From NCBI GenBank assembly GCA_023144635.1, contig JAGLFH010000052.1:1-64000 (forward strand): DNA of 64,000 nucleotides, read 5' to 3'. Positions 8,653 through 19,793 of the stretch are shown in pieces (the stretch's first letter is position 1; every line of letters starts with the position of its first letter). The notes below the pieces were generated by a model, which was given only the letters and a program-made list of their open reading frames with translations, did no database searches and was not told the DNA's origin. Origin of the DNA: Candidatus Auribacterota bacterium. Its GTDB lineage: Bacteria > Auribacterota > JAFGBW01 > JAFGJP01. The position numbers were made by a program, and so were the translations under genes.

Positions 8653-8690
8653 AGTTGTGTGTTTTAGAAAACTAAGAAGAAAATATATAT

Positions 8691-10136
8691 TTAAATAGTT
8701 GGTAGATCTGAATTTCCCATTAAATATTTGTCTACATTATGAGCCGCGGTGCGTCCTTCGCTTATAGCCCAGACGATCAAAGATTGTCCGCGCCTTAGAT
8801 CTCCTGCTGCAAAAACTTTTTCTACAGAGGAAAGAAAATTATCATCTGTTTTTACGTTTCCTCTATTATCAAATTCAACACCAAGATCTTTCAAAAGACC
8901 AGGATGATCAGGATGTAGGAAACCAATAGCAAGCACCACAAGATCTGCTTCTATTTCAAATTCAGAACCTTTTATTTCTTTCATCTTTGGAGGAGAAGTA
9001 GAGTTATCAAATTCAACCCTTACACATTCAAGTTTTGTAACGTTTCCTTTTTTATTACCGATGAATTTTTTTGTTAAAACTGCCCACTCTCTTTTACCGC
9101 CTTCTTCATGGCTTGTTGATGTCTTTAAAATCATAGGATAATAAGGCCATGGAAAATCTTCTGTTCGGCTTTTTTCTGGCTGAGGAAGAAGTTCTATCTG
9201 CACAACACAGCTTGCTTCTTGTCTATGTGCAGTACCTACACAATCTGAACCGGTATCGCCACCGCCGATTACAAGAACTTTTTTACCCCATGCACCGATA
9301 AGATCTTTTCCTTTTACGCCTTCACTCGAGACCATGCGATTAGATTGAGTAAGATAATCCATAGCAAAATAGATTCCTTTTAGATCTCTTCCTTCTATTT
9401 TAAGATCTCGAGAAGTCCGGGATCCACCCGTTAAAACGACTGCGTCAAATTCTTTTAAAAGCGCATCTTTTGATATGTCTTTTCCAACATCTACATTTGG
9501 TTTGAGAATAATACCTTCCTGCTCAAGAATCTCAAGTCTTCTATCAATAACCCATTTTTTTAACTTAAAATCAGGTATACCATAACGCAAGATCCCGCCT
9601 AATTTTTTATCTTTTTCAAAAAGAGTCACAAGGTGTCCTGCTTTATTTAGCTGGTCAGCTGCTGCTATGCCTGCAGGTCCGCTTCCTATAACGGCGATCT
9701 TCTTACCAAAGCGTTTTGAAGGTATATTAGGTTTTATAAAATCATTCTTAAAAGCATGTTCAATAATTGCAAGTTCATTTTCACGGATAGTTACAGGATC
9801 ATCGTTAATACCAAGCACACAGGCATATTCACAAGGAGCCGGACAGACACGTCCTGTTATTTCAGGAAGATTGTTTGTTGCATTTAACAACTTAAAAGCT
9901 TTTTCCCAGTTTCCTTCCATAAGTAATTCATTCCATTCAGGAATATAATTTCCTACAGGACAAGCCCAATGGCAAAAAGGTGTTCCGCAATCCATGCAGC
10001 GCTGTGCTTGCTCAACGGATTTTTCATCATCTCTTAAGACAAATACTTGCCTATAATCTTTTACACGTTCGCAAACAGGCCGGTACTGCATTTTTGTGCG
10101 CGGTATTTTTAAAAAACTTTTTGGATCCTTAGGCAT
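8691..10136 (-). CDS. gltD: glutamate synthase small (beta) subunit, NADPH-dependent
   Basis: The 481-residue flavoprotein passes electrons from NADPH through FAD to the GltB subunit for glutamate formation. N-terminal cysteines CMDCGTPFCHWACPVGN (47-63) and CPAPCEYACV (97-106) bind two [4Fe-4S] clusters. FAD-binding GSGPAGIAAADQL lies near 150, the NADPH-binding VIGGGDTGSDCVGTAHR near 290, and the closing AAGDLRRGQSLIVWAISEGR near 445. The length matches GltD (about 470-490). It lies downstream of gltB on the same strand but 292 bases away, the gap being filled by hairpin repeats. The pair may be one operon or may have been split by repeat insertion. SD GGAGA precedes the ATG. Confidence 0.93.
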   Translation of the reverse strand: MPKDPKSFLKIPRTKMQYRPVCERVKDYRQVFVLRDDEKSVEQAQRCMDCGTPFCHWACPVGNYIPEWNELLMEGNWEKAFKLLNATNNLPEITGRVCPAPCEYACVLGINDDPVTIRENELAIIEHAFKNDFIKPNIPSKRFGKKIAVIGSGPAGIAAADQLNKAGHLVTLFEKDKKLGGILRYGIPDFKLKKWVIDRRLEILEQEGIILKPNVDVGKDISKDALLKEFDAVVLTGGSRTSRDLKIEGRDLKGIYFAMDYLTQSNRMVSSEGVKGKDLIGAWGKKVLVIGGGDTGSDCVGTAHRQEASCVVQIELLPQPEKSRTEDFPWPYYPMILKTSTSHEEGGKREWAVLTKKFIGNKKGNVTKLECVRVEFDNSTSPPKMKEIKGSEFEIEADLVVLAIGFLHPDHPGLLKDLGVEFDNRGNVKTDDNFLSSVEKVFAAGDLRRGQSLIVWAISEGRTAAHNVDKYLMGNSDLPTI

Positions 10137-10428
10137 TTTTTTTCTCCAAAAAAAATGTAAATTACAAATTCCAAGTTACAAATTTCAAATAAATCTCAAA
10201 AAACAATAACCGAATATCTACGTTTTACATAGATCCCTGCTAATCCAGGGATGACAATGTTTTACCTTTTCTCTTTATTGTTACGCGGGCCGACACGGAG
10301 ACCGGCCCCTACTTATATTTATTTTTACATGGGCGGAGGCCATTCGACTGCGCTCATGATTAAAACAAGCGCCGCCCCTACACACGTTTTACTTTTTGTT
10401 TTCTTCGTGCACCTTTTAAATTTTATTA
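10137..10428. repeat. repeat-filled gltB-gltD spacer
   Basis: The 292-base gap contains two hairpin repeats: ACGCGGGCCGACAC...CGGCCCCTAC at 10282-10311 and the composite TACATGGGCGG...CCGCCCCTAC at 10326-10386. The latter encloses a CATTCGACTGCGCTCATGAT copy of the second repeat family. An 'atccctgctaatccagggatgac' segment (10231-10253) forms another small inverted repeat. No gene is evident. Such hairpins could attenuate gltD expression relative to gltB. Confidence 0.6.
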
Positions 10429-13400
10429 TTATTTCATTGTTGATGTAACTCTTTTATATTCTATAGGCATAACTTTTACAAAATTATTCATCTCAATTTT
10501 GTAATTATCCAGTATTTTTCTTGCAATAGGGCTTTTGGTATATTTGTAATGATTATTTAACAATGTATAAATAATTGCAGAATCTTCATCAGCGACTTTT
10601 TCAAGTTCTACCATTTCTCTGTTGCAATAATCCCAGAAAGAACTTACATGAGAATAAACGTAAGCAATTCCTCCTGACATGCCTGCTGCAAAATTACGTC
10701 CGGTCTTTCCAAGTACGACTACTCTACCGCCCGTCATATATTCACATCCATGATCACCTACTCCTTCTACAACAGCTTCAAGTCCGGAGTTGCGTATACA
10801 AAATCTTTCACCTGCTACACCACGGATATAAGCTTCTCCTGATATGGCGCCATAAAAACTGGTGTTGCCTATTATAATATTTTCCTCGGGTACATAATCA
10901 GATCCCTTTGGAGGATAAACAATTATTTTTCCGCCTGACAGTCCTTTTCCTATATAATCATTGGCCATGCCTGCAAGTTCAAAGGTGATACCTTTAGCAA
11001 GCCATGCTCCAAAACTCTGTCCGGCAGATCCATTAAATTTAAAATTAATAGTATTATCCGGCAATCCGCCTTCGCGATATCTTTTTACAACTTCTCCGCT
11101 AAGCATGCCGCCGGTGGTGCGGTTATTATTTTTTATTTCCAGCACCTCATTAATAGTAGAACCTTTTTCAAGAGCAGGTTTTGCAAGTTCAATTAGTTTT
11201 TTGTCCAGGATATTTTTAATATTATGTTCCTGATCTATCTGACAGTGAGTTCCAATATTTTCAGGAACATCCGGCTTATAAAGTATACGCGAGAGATCTA
11301 ATTTTTTTGCTTTCCAAGGTAAGATCTCTTTATTTACTTCCAAAAGATCTGTTCTGCCAACCATTTCTTCTATATTTTTTACACCAAGCTGTGCCATGAT
11401 CTCTCTTAATTCACTTGCTATAAAAGTAAGGTAATTAACAACATGATCAGCTCGTCCTGTAAATCTTCTTGCAAGAAGCTCGTCCTGTGTTGCAACTCCT
11501 ACTGAGCAATTATTAAGGTGACAATGGCGCAGCATCACGCATCCCATTACGATCAAACATGCTGTACAAAATCCGTATTCTTCAGCTCCAAGAAGTGCAG
11601 CGATCGCTACATCGCGTCCTGTTCTCATCTGGCCATCTGTCTGAAGGCGTACACGGCTTCTAAGATCATTAAGAACAAGTGTTTGGTGTGTTTCGGTAAG
11701 TCCAAGTTCCCATGGAAGGCCTGCATGTCTTAATGAGCTTTTTGGAGATGCGCCTGTTCCTCCATCACCACCTGAAATCAATATCATATCAGCATGTCCT
11801 TTAGCTACACCTGCTGCAATCGTGCCTACACCTATCTCGGAAACAAGTTTTACGCTTATTCTTGCATCGGGATTTGCATTTTTTAGATCAAATATAAGCT
11901 GAGCAAGATCTTCAATAGAATAAATATCATGATGCGGGGGAGGTGAAATAAGTGTTACACCTTGAGTTGTAAAGCGAGTGCTTGCAATTGTAAGACTTAC
12001 TTTATGACCGGGAAGCTGTCCTCCCTCACCAGGTTTCGCGCCCTGAGCTATTTTTATCTGAAGCTCATCTGCATTTACAAGATAATTTGCATTTACTCCG
12101 AATCTTCCTGATGCGATCTGTTTGATCGCGCTTCTTTTTAGATCTCCTATTGGAAGAGGAATGAATCTTGATGGATCTTCACCGCCTTCGCCTGTATTGG
12201 ATTTTCCTCCAATACGGTTCATGGCAACTGCAAGGGTCTCATGTGCACCTCTGCTGATAGATCCAAAACTCATAGCACCGGTTACAAACCGTTTAAATAT
12301 ATTTTCTAATGGTTCAACTTCTTCAATAGGGATCGCTTTTGTCTTTTTAAATTTTAAAAGGCTTCTTAAGGTTGTAGGATTAGATGACTGGTCATCAATA
12401 AGTGAAGAGAATTCTTTATATTTATTATAATCATTTTTTTTTGAAGCATCCTGAAGCGTAGCAATGCTATTCGGATTCCAAAGATGAAACTCACCGTCTT
12501 TTTTCCACTGGTAAACTCCGCCGGAAGCCAGCATAGGATCATCAACTTCATTTTTCAGATAAGCTTCTTTGTGTCTTATTATGGTCTCTTGCGCAATTAT
12601 CTCCAAGGTTGCGCCGCCAATACGAGAGATCGCTCCTGTGAAACATTTTTCAATGACATCATTATTAAGCCCAAGTGCTTCAAATATCTGAGCTCCTCTA
12701 TAACTTTGAAGAGTTGAAATGCCCATTTTTGAAAGGATCTTTAAAATTCCTTTATTCAAAGCCAAAATATAATTTTTATGTGCTGTTTTTTTATCAAGAG
12801 AGATTTCTTCTTCATCTATTAAGTGATCGATCCCATCATATGCAAGATAAGGATTTACACAACCTGCACCAAATCCACAAAGTACAGCAAAATGATGTAC
12901 TTCACGTGGCTCAGCACTTTCGACTATTATAGCTATTTGAGACCGGCAAGCCTTTTTAACAAGATACTGGTGAACTGCGCCTGTTGCAAGAAGAGCAGGA
13001 ATAGCACAAAAATCTTTACTTGTACCGCGATCGCTTAAAATTATATAAGTGAATCCTTCTTTTATTGCTTTTTCTGCTTCACTGCATATGCTATCGAGAG
13101 TATCTGAAAAATTCTTTATATTTTTTGTTTTTCCTCCAGATGCGGATTCGTCTTTGACGGAAAACAGCATAGAGATGGTTTTTGTTTTAAAACCTTTTTC
13201 ATTAACGTGTTTTATTTTGTTTAACTCATCATTTGTTAGGATCGGATTTTTTAGCCTTAATTTACGGCAGTGCTCCGGTGTTTCGTCGAGAAGATTTTTT
13301 CTTGGACCCATGTAGCAATCAAGGCTCATAACAAGATTTTCTCTTATAGGGTCAATTGGAGGATTCGTTACTTGCGCAAAGAGCTGTTTAAAATAGTTAT

Positions 13401-14964
13401 ATATAAGCTGGGGGCGTTGGGAAAGGACCGCATGCGGGGTATCGTTTCCCATAGAACCTGTTGGCTCTTGTGCCGTTTCAGCCATTGGTTTTAAAATAAG
13501 CTTAATATCTTCACGTGTATAACCAAAAGATTTTAAAACAGTTATAAGATCAATAGGCTCAGTTTTTTCTTCATCCGGAACAGGAATGTTTTCCATTTCC
13601 AGAAGGTTTTCTTTAAGCCATTCATCATAAGGTTTACTTTCTGAAACTGTTTCTTTTACTTCACTATCACTTACGATACGTCCTTTTTCAGTATCAATAT
13701 AAAATATTTTTCCCGGTTCCAGTCTTCCTGATAAAGCAATATCTTTTGGATCTATATCAAGTACACCTACCTCTGAAGCCATTACCACAAGATCATTTTT
13801 TGTAACAATATATCTTCCGGGTCTTAGTCCGTTTCTATCAAGTATGGCGCCTACTCTTGTTCCGTCTGTAAATGCAATAGCTGCAGGGCCATCCCATGGC
13901 TCCATAAGACATGCATGGTATTGATAAAAACTTTTTAGTTTTGCATCCATGAGATTATTTTGTTCCCATGCAGAAGGTATTAACATCATCATTGCATGAG
14001 GAAGAGAGCGGCCTGATAGAAGGAGAAGTTCAAATATATTATCAATACCGGCTGAATCACTTCCGCCGGGAATAACAACCGGTTTTACTTTTTCAATGTC
14101 ATCTTTAAAAAAAATACTGCTTAAAAGCCCTTCCTTTGCGCGTGTCCAGTTAATGTTTCCTCGAAGGGTATTTATTTCTCCGTTATGTGCAAGTAATCTG
14201 AAAGGCTGAGCCAGATCCCATGTAGGAAAAGTATTTGTACTGTACCTTGAATGTACAAGAGCTATGGCACTCGTAATATTTTTGTCTTTTAGATCTACAA
14301 AAAAATTCTCTACTTGATCAGGCATGAGAAGTCCTTTATAGCAAAAGGTCATACATGAGATATTTGGGACATAAAAAAATGATTTTTGCTTGATATCAGA
14401 TGCCCGTACAGCATTTTCGACTTGTTTACGGATAAGATAGAGTTTCCTTTCAAGATCAAGCTGGCTCAAAATATTTTTATTTTTTTTAATAAATATTTGT
14501 TCAATAACGGGTTCAGAACCTTTCGCAGATATGCCTATATCAGTATTATCGACAGGAACTTTGCGCCATCCGAGATGTATCTGTTTTTCCTGTTTTATTA
14601 TTTTTTCAAAAAGTTCTTTGCAGATTTTCCGTTCTTTTGTATCTGTTGGAAGAAAGACTAAACCTGTTCCGTATTCACCTAATGATGGAAGATCGATATT
14701 GTTTTCTTTTGCAGCATTCACAAAAAATTCATGAGGTATCTGCATTAAAATACCTGCGCCGTCACCTGTATTTGGATCAGAGCCGACTGCACCACGATGC
14801 TCAAGGCGGTTTAAAACTTCTAAGGCCTGTTTAACAATACTATTAGACTTTTCACCCTTAATATTACAGACAAAACCGATACCACAGGAATCATGCTCAA
14901 ATTGCGGATCATAGAGCCCTTTACTTTGCATATCAAAATGTAACGTATTATTTTTTTCTAACAT
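10429..14964 (-). CDS. gltB: glutamate synthase large (alpha) subunit
   Basis: This 1511-residue enzyme hydrolyses glutamine and reductively aminates 2-oxoglutarate. Cys27 in EHDSCGIGF becomes the N-terminal nucleophile after cleavage of a 26-residue propeptide. The type II amidotransferase domain follows, with LVHSRYSTNTFPTWDLAQPF near 235-255. The FMN synthase domain (about 850-1200) includes SGGDGGTGASPKSSLRHAGLPWE, read in two parts, and the 3Fe-4S cysteines CVMLRHCHLNNC. The C-terminal beta-helix repeats G-x-G-x-G-GKIIVYP style strands. The length is standard. The gene has its own promoter and a hexaloop/terminator leader between gdhA and its start. Partners are GltD downstream and GdhA upstream. 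Confidence 0.95.
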   Translation of the reverse strand: MLEKNNTLHFDMQSKGLYDPQFEHDSCGIGFVCNIKGEKSNSIVKQALEVLNRLEHRGAVGSDPNTGDGAGILMQIPHEFFVNAAKENNIDLPSLGEYGTGLVFLPTDTKERKICKELFEKIIKQEKQIHLGWRKVPVDNTDIGISAKGSEPVIEQIFIKKNKNILSQLDLERKLYLIRKQVENAVRASDIKQKSFFYVPNISCMTFCYKGLLMPDQVENFFVDLKDKNITSAIALVHSRYSTNTFPTWDLAQPFRLLAHNGEINTLRGNINWTRAKEGLLSSIFFKDDIEKVKPVVIPGGSDSAGIDNIFELLLLSGRSLPHAMMMLIPSAWEQNNLMDAKLKSFYQYHACLMEPWDGPAAIAFTDGTRVGAILDRNGLRPGRYIVTKNDLVVMASEVGVLDIDPKDIALSGRLEPGKIFYIDTEKGRIVSDSEVKETVSESKPYDEWLKENLLEMENIPVPDEEKTEPIDLITVLKSFGYTREDIKLILKPMAETAQEPTGSMGNDTPHAVLSQRPQLIYNYFKQLFAQVTNPPIDPIRENLVMSLDCYMGPRKNLLDETPEHCRKLRLKNPILTNDELNKIKHVNEKGFKTKTISMLFSVKDESASGGKTKNIKNFSDTLDSICSEAEKAIKEGFTYIILSDRGTSKDFCAIPALLATGAVHQYLVKKACRSQIAIIVESAEPREVHHFAVLCGFGAGCVNPYLAYDGIDHLIDEEEISLDKKTAHKNYILALNKGILKILSKMGISTLQSYRGAQIFEALGLNNDVIEKCFTGAISRIGGATLEIIAQETIIRHKEAYLKNEVDDPMLASGGVYQWKKDGEFHLWNPNSIATLQDASKKNDYNKYKEFSSLIDDQSSNPTTLRSLLKFKKTKAIPIEEVEPLENIFKRFVTGAMSFGSISRGAHETLAVAMNRIGGKSNTGEGGEDPSRFIPLPIGDLKRSAIKQIASGRFGVNANYLVNADELQIKIAQGAKPGEGGQLPGHKVSLTIASTRFTTQGVTLISPPPHHDIYSIEDLAQLIFDLKNANPDARISVKLVSEIGVGTIAAGVAKGHADMILISGGDGGTGASPKSSLRHAGLPWELGLTETHQTLVLNDLRSRVRLQTDGQMRTGRDVAIAALLGAEEYGFCTACLIVMGCVMLRHCHLNNCSVGVATQDELLARRFTGRADHVVNYLTFIASELREIMAQLGVKNIEEMVGRTDLLEVNKEILPWKAKKLDLSRILYKPDVPENIGTHCQIDQEHNIKNILDKKLIELAKPALEKGSTINEVLEIKNNNRTTGGMLSGEVVKRYREGGLPDNTINFKFNGSAGQSFGAWLAKGITFELAGMANDYIGKGLSGGKIIVYPPKGSDYVPEENIIIGNTSFYGAISGEAYIRGVAGERFCIRNSGLEAVVEGVGDHGCEYMTGGRVVVLGKTGRNFAAGMSGGIAYVYSHVSSFWDYCNREMVELEKVADEDSAIIYTLLNNHYKYTKSPIARKILDNYKIEMNNFVKVMPIEYKRVTSTMK

Positions 14965-15031
14965 TGTTTTGCCTGCACTTAAACATATCTGTTGTTCAAT
15001 CTCTATTTTTTCTACTTAAAGTTATACATAG

Positions 15032-15081
15032 AAAAAACAGGCGTCTGATTTTTTGTATTATAAACCAGACGCCTGTGTCTA
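15032..15081 (-). promoter_or_regulatory. gltB leader: hexaloop hairpin competing with an intrinsic terminator
   Basis: Read on the minus strand, UAGAC[ACAGGC]GUCUG (15081 to 15066) forms a 5-bp stem with a six-base loop carrying A at position 1 and G at position 4. Its 3' part, CAGGCGUCUG (15075-15066), is exactly complementary to CAGACGCCUG (15047-15038), which is followed by six U. That 10-bp helix plus U-run is a terminator that excludes the small hairpin. The A1/G4 hexaloop is the known recognition rule of ANTAR antiterminators; assignment to that family is inference. Confidence 0.6.
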
Positions 15082-15118
15082 TTCAACCAGCTTCTATATT
15101 TATAATATAGAGCTAATT

Positions 15119-15147
15119 AATATAAATCATGACTATTTTCGTGTCAA
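15119..15147 (-). promoter_or_regulatory. sigma70-type promoter of gltB
   Basis: On the minus strand TTGACA (15147-15142) is followed 17 bases later by TATATT (15124-15119). Transcription would begin near 15112, giving a leader of about 148 bases that includes the hairpin/terminator element. The -35 lies only a few bases past the gdhA stop codon. Confidence 0.6.
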
Positions 15148-15152
15148 ATGAT

Positions 15153-16520
<1,368 letters not shown>

Positions 16521-16522
16521 TT

Positions 16523-16580
16523 AAAAAAAAAGACGTCTTTGTCCTTATGCTAATACATAAAGAAAAAGACGTCTTTGTCC
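16523..16580 (-). promoter_or_regulatory. gdhA leader: tandem AAAGAC hexaloop hairpins with U-run
   Basis: On the minus strand, GGAC[AAAGAC]GUCU (16580-16567) is followed by AAGGAC[AAAGAC]GUCUUU (16546-16529) and nine U (16531-16523). Both loops are hexanucleotides with A1 and G4. The two AAAGACGUCUUU palindromes can instead pair with each other over 12 bp just before the U-run, making a terminator. This dual-hairpin architecture is what ANTAR-domain antiterminators (EutV, NasR type) bind. The role is inferred, the structure is visible. Confidence 0.65.
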
Positions 16581-16593
16581 AAAGTGAATTACT

Positions 16594-16621
16594 ATTTTAT
16601 TACTTATAAAAAGATATTCAA
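16594..16621 (-). promoter_or_regulatory. probable promoter of gdhA
   Basis: On the minus strand TTGAAT (16621-16616) and TAAAAT (16599-16594) are separated by 16 bases, placing the start of transcription near 16587, directly before the first leader hairpin. The match is moderate, but the position fits the leader. Confidence 0.4.
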
Positions 16622-16661
16622 GAAAAATTTATACAATTGAATAAACAATTTTTTAAAAAGA

Positions 16662-18086
16662 TCATTTTTTATTCGATAAGTTTTCTAAAATTGCGTAAGC
16701 CGCTTTTTTTGCCATTCCCATTGCTTCTATAACAGTTCCTTCTCCACCTACAATATCTCCGCCTGCATATACATTTTTAACAGATGTTTCCATAGTATCA
16801 GTATCAACCGTAATATCTCCCCATCTATCTGTTTTAATCTCAGGCGTAACACGCGTTAGGACTTCGTTGGCGCCAAGGCCGACAGCAACGACTGCTACAT
16901 CGCAATCCATTTCAAACTCAGATCCCTCTATTGGAACAGGCCTTCTTCTGCCGCTTGAATCAGGCTCTCCTAATTCACATCTTAAAGATCTTATTTTTTT
17001 AACATATCCCTTTTCATCACCAGGAAAAGAGACAGGTTGAATAAGAAACTCGAATTTTATTCCTTCTTCCTTTGCATGATGGATCTCGAGTCTTCTTGCA
17101 GGCATCTCTACTTCAGTACGACGATAGATAACTGTCGTATTTGGCTCTATTCCATTAAGTTTTTGTAATCTTAAAGCCACGCGGGCTGCATCCATTGCTG
17201 TGTTGCCACCACCGATAACTATCATGTGTTTCCCTACATTTACAGGAGTGTGGAACTCAGGGAATTTATAAGCACCCATGAGGTTGACACGTGTTAAAAA
17301 TTCATTTGCTGAATAAATGTTGCAATAATTTATTCCCGGAACTTTTAAAAATGAAGGTACTCCTGCTCCTAATCCTAAAAATATTGCTGAATATCCTTCT
17401 TCAAAAAGCTCATTAATTGTTTTTGTTTTTCCTACAACAAAATTAGGAATTATCTCAACACCCAGTTTTTTAACATTTTCTATTTCAAAGTCCATTATTT
17501 CCCATGGAAGACGAAATGGCGGTATGCCGTAGCGAAGAACACCTCCGGTTTTATGTAAGCTTTCAAAGACTGTAACTTTTATGCCTTTTCTTGCAAGCTC
17601 ACCTGCACAACAAAGTCCTGCAGGGCCGCTGCCAACAACAGCGACTTTAAAAGAAGATAGGTTTTTATCAGGTTCACTTGGTACATCAAGATGGTGTTTT
17701 TTACCATAATCGCCTATAAAGCGCTCCAGAAAATGAATTTGAATAGCCCGTTCACTTGCAAACGGTTCTCCTTTTTTTGTAAGTACACAGGTCTTGCGGC
17801 ACTGATATTCGGCAGGACAAACGCGTCCGCAGATTGAAGGGAAATTGCTTTTTTCTCTTATTGTAAAATAGGCGCCTTTATAATCTTTTTCAGTTATCTG
17901 TTTAATAAAGGTTTTAATATCTATACCAACAGGACACCCGGAGATACAGACAGGATTTTTACATTGAATACATCTCGATGCTTCTTCCAATGCCTCTTCT
18001 TCTGTATATCCTAAAACAACTTCGTCAAAGGTTTTATTTCTAATATCCGCTTTAAGTTCACTTACTTGTACAGGTTCTTTTCTCAT
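16662..18086 (-). CDS. nfnB: NADP-binding large subunit of NfnAB-type transhydrogenase
   Basis: This 474-residue flavoprotein starts at MRKEPVQ; an upstream ATG at 18134 lies in a repeat-like segment and is rejected. Cysteines CIQCKNPVCISGCPVGI and CGRVCPAEYQCRKTC near 40-105 hold two [4Fe-4S] clusters. FAD is bound at VVGSGPAGLCCAGEL and NADPH at IGGGNTAMDAAR. With NfnA the enzyme couples NADH and reduced ferredoxin oxidation to NADP+ reduction by electron bifurcation. The same fold is often labelled GltA, a glutamate synthase small subunit or SudA, but the adjacent NfnA partner and the existence of a true gltBD favour NfnB. It lies 86 bases downstream of nfnA. Confidence 0.8.
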   Translation of the reverse strand: MRKEPVQVSELKADIRNKTFDEVVLGYTEEEALEEASRCIQCKNPVCISGCPVGIDIKTFIKQITEKDYKGAYFTIREKSNFPSICGRVCPAEYQCRKTCVLTKKGEPFASERAIQIHFLERFIGDYGKKHHLDVPSEPDKNLSSFKVAVVGSGPAGLCCAGELARKGIKVTVFESLHKTGGVLRYGIPPFRLPWEIMDFEIENVKKLGVEIIPNFVVGKTKTINELFEEGYSAIFLGLGAGVPSFLKVPGINYCNIYSANEFLTRVNLMGAYKFPEFHTPVNVGKHMIVIGGGNTAMDAARVALRLQKLNGIEPNTTVIYRRTEVEMPARRLEIHHAKEEGIKFEFLIQPVSFPGDEKGYVKKIRSLRCELGEPDSSGRRRPVPIEGSEFEMDCDVAVVAVGLGANEVLTRVTPEIKTDRWGDITVDTDTMETSVKNVYAGGDIVGGEGTVIEAMGMAKKAAYAILENLSNKK

Positions 18087-18172
18087 AATTATTTTAGCCG
18101 CGAAGTTACGCGAAGAAACACGAAGGAAAAACAAAAATTGTTATTCCTGGATTAACAGGAATCTACAAAAAA

Positions 18173-19030
18173 TTAACTGTCCTTGCTGTTCTTAGCGTTC
18201 TTAGTAGCCTCCTCTAGTTTGCAAATATGTTTTTCTTTATCCGTATAAACACTGTTCCTCTTTTTTAACTCGTCCCAGTCTACCAGATGAGCATCAAATT
18301 CAGGTCCGTCTATACATGCAAATTTTGTTTTGCCATCAACCGTTACTCTGCAGCATCCGCACATGCCTGTTCCGTCAACCATTAAAGCATTAAGTGATGC
18401 CAGAGTGTGCACATTAAACTCTTTTGAAACATAAGATACCCTTTCCATCATAGGAATTGGTCCTACTGCATAGACAACATTATATTTATCCTTTGAGAGA
18501 AGCTCTTTTAAAACATCTGTTGTAAACCCTTTTCTTTCATAAGAGCCGTCATCAGTTGTTATAAAAAAATCGTCTGATGTTGATTTTAGCTCTTCTTCAA
18601 GTATAAGCACTTCTTTTGTGCGTGCGCCGATAATCGTTGTAACATGATTGCCAATCTCTTTAAGTGATTTTGCTACAGGATATATCTCAGCAATACCTAC
18701 ACCGCCTCCAACAAGTATTACCCTGCCGAAATTCTTGATCTCAGTTGCGTGGCCTAGAGGGCCTGTTAATGCATAAAGAGAATCTCCGGCATTCAGGCTG
18801 CCAATTAATTTAGTGCTGAAGCCGGCTTCCTGAAGAATAATAGTTATTGTCCCGGCTTCTTTATTTTTTTTGACTACAGTAAGAGGGATTCGCTCTCCTT
18901 TTTCTGTTGCCATCAGAACAATAAATTGTCCCGGCTGAGCTTTTTTAGCTATATTCGGTGATGCTACTTCTATTTGTGTTAATTTTATTCCTGAAACATC
19001 TGATAAAGTCTTTTTTTCTATTATTTTCAT
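18173..19030 (-). CDS. nfnA: NAD-binding small subunit of NfnAB-type transhydrogenase
   Basis: The 285-residue FAD/NAD reductase is of the dihydroorotate dehydrogenase PyrK/ferredoxin-NADP reductase fold. FAD-binding beta barrel residues RIPLTVV lie near 47, and NAD-binding GGGVGIAEIYP near 108. A [2Fe-2S] site is formed by MCGCCRVTVDGKTKFAC (about 223-239). The C-terminus is lysine-rich. It is first of a two-gene unit with nfnB. Its leader at 19049-19087 resembles the gdhA and gltB leaders, suggesting coordinated nitrogen control of NADPH supply. Sulfide dehydrogenase SudB is the main alternative name. Confidence 0.8.
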   Translation of the reverse strand: MKIIEKKTLSDVSGIKLTQIEVASPNIAKKAQPGQFIVLMATEKGERIPLTVVKKNKEAGTITIILQEAGFSTKLIGSLNAGDSLYALTGPLGHATEIKNFGRVILVGGGVGIAEIYPVAKSLKEIGNHVTTIIGARTKEVLILEEELKSTSDDFFITTDDGSYERKGFTTDVLKELLSKDKYNVVYAVGPIPMMERVSYVSKEFNVHTLASLNALMVDGTGMCGCCRVTVDGKTKFACIDGPEFDAHLVDWDELKKRNSVYTDKEKHICKLEEATKNAKNSKDS

Positions 19031-19048
19031 TTTTTTACCTTTTAAACC

Positions 19049-19087
19049 AAAAAAACGCCTTTCTTGTATAAGGAAGACGTCTTTGTC
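19049..19087 (-). promoter_or_regulatory. nfnA leader: hexaloop hairpin and overlapping terminator
   Basis: On the minus strand GAC[AAAGAC]GUC (19087-19076) gives a hexaloop with A1 and G4. The overlapping AAAGACGUCUU (19084-19074) can pair over 11 bp, with two G-U pairs, to AAGGCGUUUUU (19061-19051), next to a run of seven U. The small hairpin and the terminator exclude each other, as in the gltB leader. Confidence 0.55.
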
Positions 19088-19089
19088 AG

Positions 19090-19107
19090 CAATTGAATAC
19101 TCAATTG
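19090..19107. promoter_or_regulatory. inverted repeat at the nfnA promoter
   Basis: CAATTGAATACTCAATTG has 7-bp arms (CAATTGA / TCAATTG) and a 4-base spacer. On the minus strand it lies just downstream of a TTGATT / TACAAT pair (16-base gap), at the expected transcription start. A repressor or activator site is possible. Confidence 0.35.
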
Positions 19108-19793
19108 TAAGAATAAATTATTATAAATCAAGTTTTTTTTGATCTTGTTGTCCTGTTCAAGCTTTTTTCTGTGTCTCCTTCGACTTTGCGAGGGATGTGA
19201 GATGGTGAGTGAAATTTAACCATTTGTGTCTCTGTTTGCCTCGCCATAGCTTGCGAAGTTTAATTTTCCACAATTTTGGTAACAGAAGAGAAAAGATAAA
19301 TGGGACGCAGATAAACGCAGATTTTGGAGATCAGAGGACTTTATAATAAAAACGCTATTGTAGAATGGTTAACAATCAAAAAGTCTATTAACTATCAGAA
19401 TGCCCTTTTTGTAAAATGCAAAAACAATAATTCACTTATTCCGTAGATCGCTGTTTTGAAATCAATTTTTTGTAAACATTTTATTTAAAGCATGTTTCGC
19501 ATGATATTTATTAATGTTTAATTTATTATAATTATTGTTTATCAGAATATGATGATTTTAAGCCCATACATATTGTCTAGAGTGATAAATGTAATTTGAT
19601 CTACAAGATACGCTTTTATTTATCCAGTTCATCCTGCCACGTGAGTCGCGTACTGCGACAACGCGGTCACGCGATTATCCTGTCAAAAAAGATTTTTTTA
19701 AGGAAAACTGATTTGTTACCGTAATTGTGAAGTAGTACACGAAGGCGGGTGGCTAATTTATTATTATCTGCCGTAGGCTCCTTTATGGTATAA
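19108..19793. other. long intergenic region with repeat fragments
   Basis: No convincing gene is present. A truncated CCTTCGACTTTGCGAGGGAT copy of the intergenic repeat lies near 19176-19195. Strings such as 'gggacgcagataaacgcag' (about 19302-19320) match the 'cacagatataaacacagat' family also found at 40210-40240. The segment 19340-19560 is AT-rich with no recognised motif. The segment 19625-19700 contains a CGCG-rich 'ccacgtgagtcgcgtactgcg' region that may form hairpins. Confidence 0.45.

Noticed and set aside
12122..12932. Plus-strand open frames within gltB
   Set aside because: They lie opposite a fully conserved coding sequence, have no family features and no ribosome sites.
16662..18134. 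Calling the 16.7-kb gene a second glutamate synthase subunit (GltA/GltD)
   Set aside because: The motifs are shared by the family, but an NfnA-like partner lies directly upstream and a complete gltBD is next door, so NfnB is the better reading.
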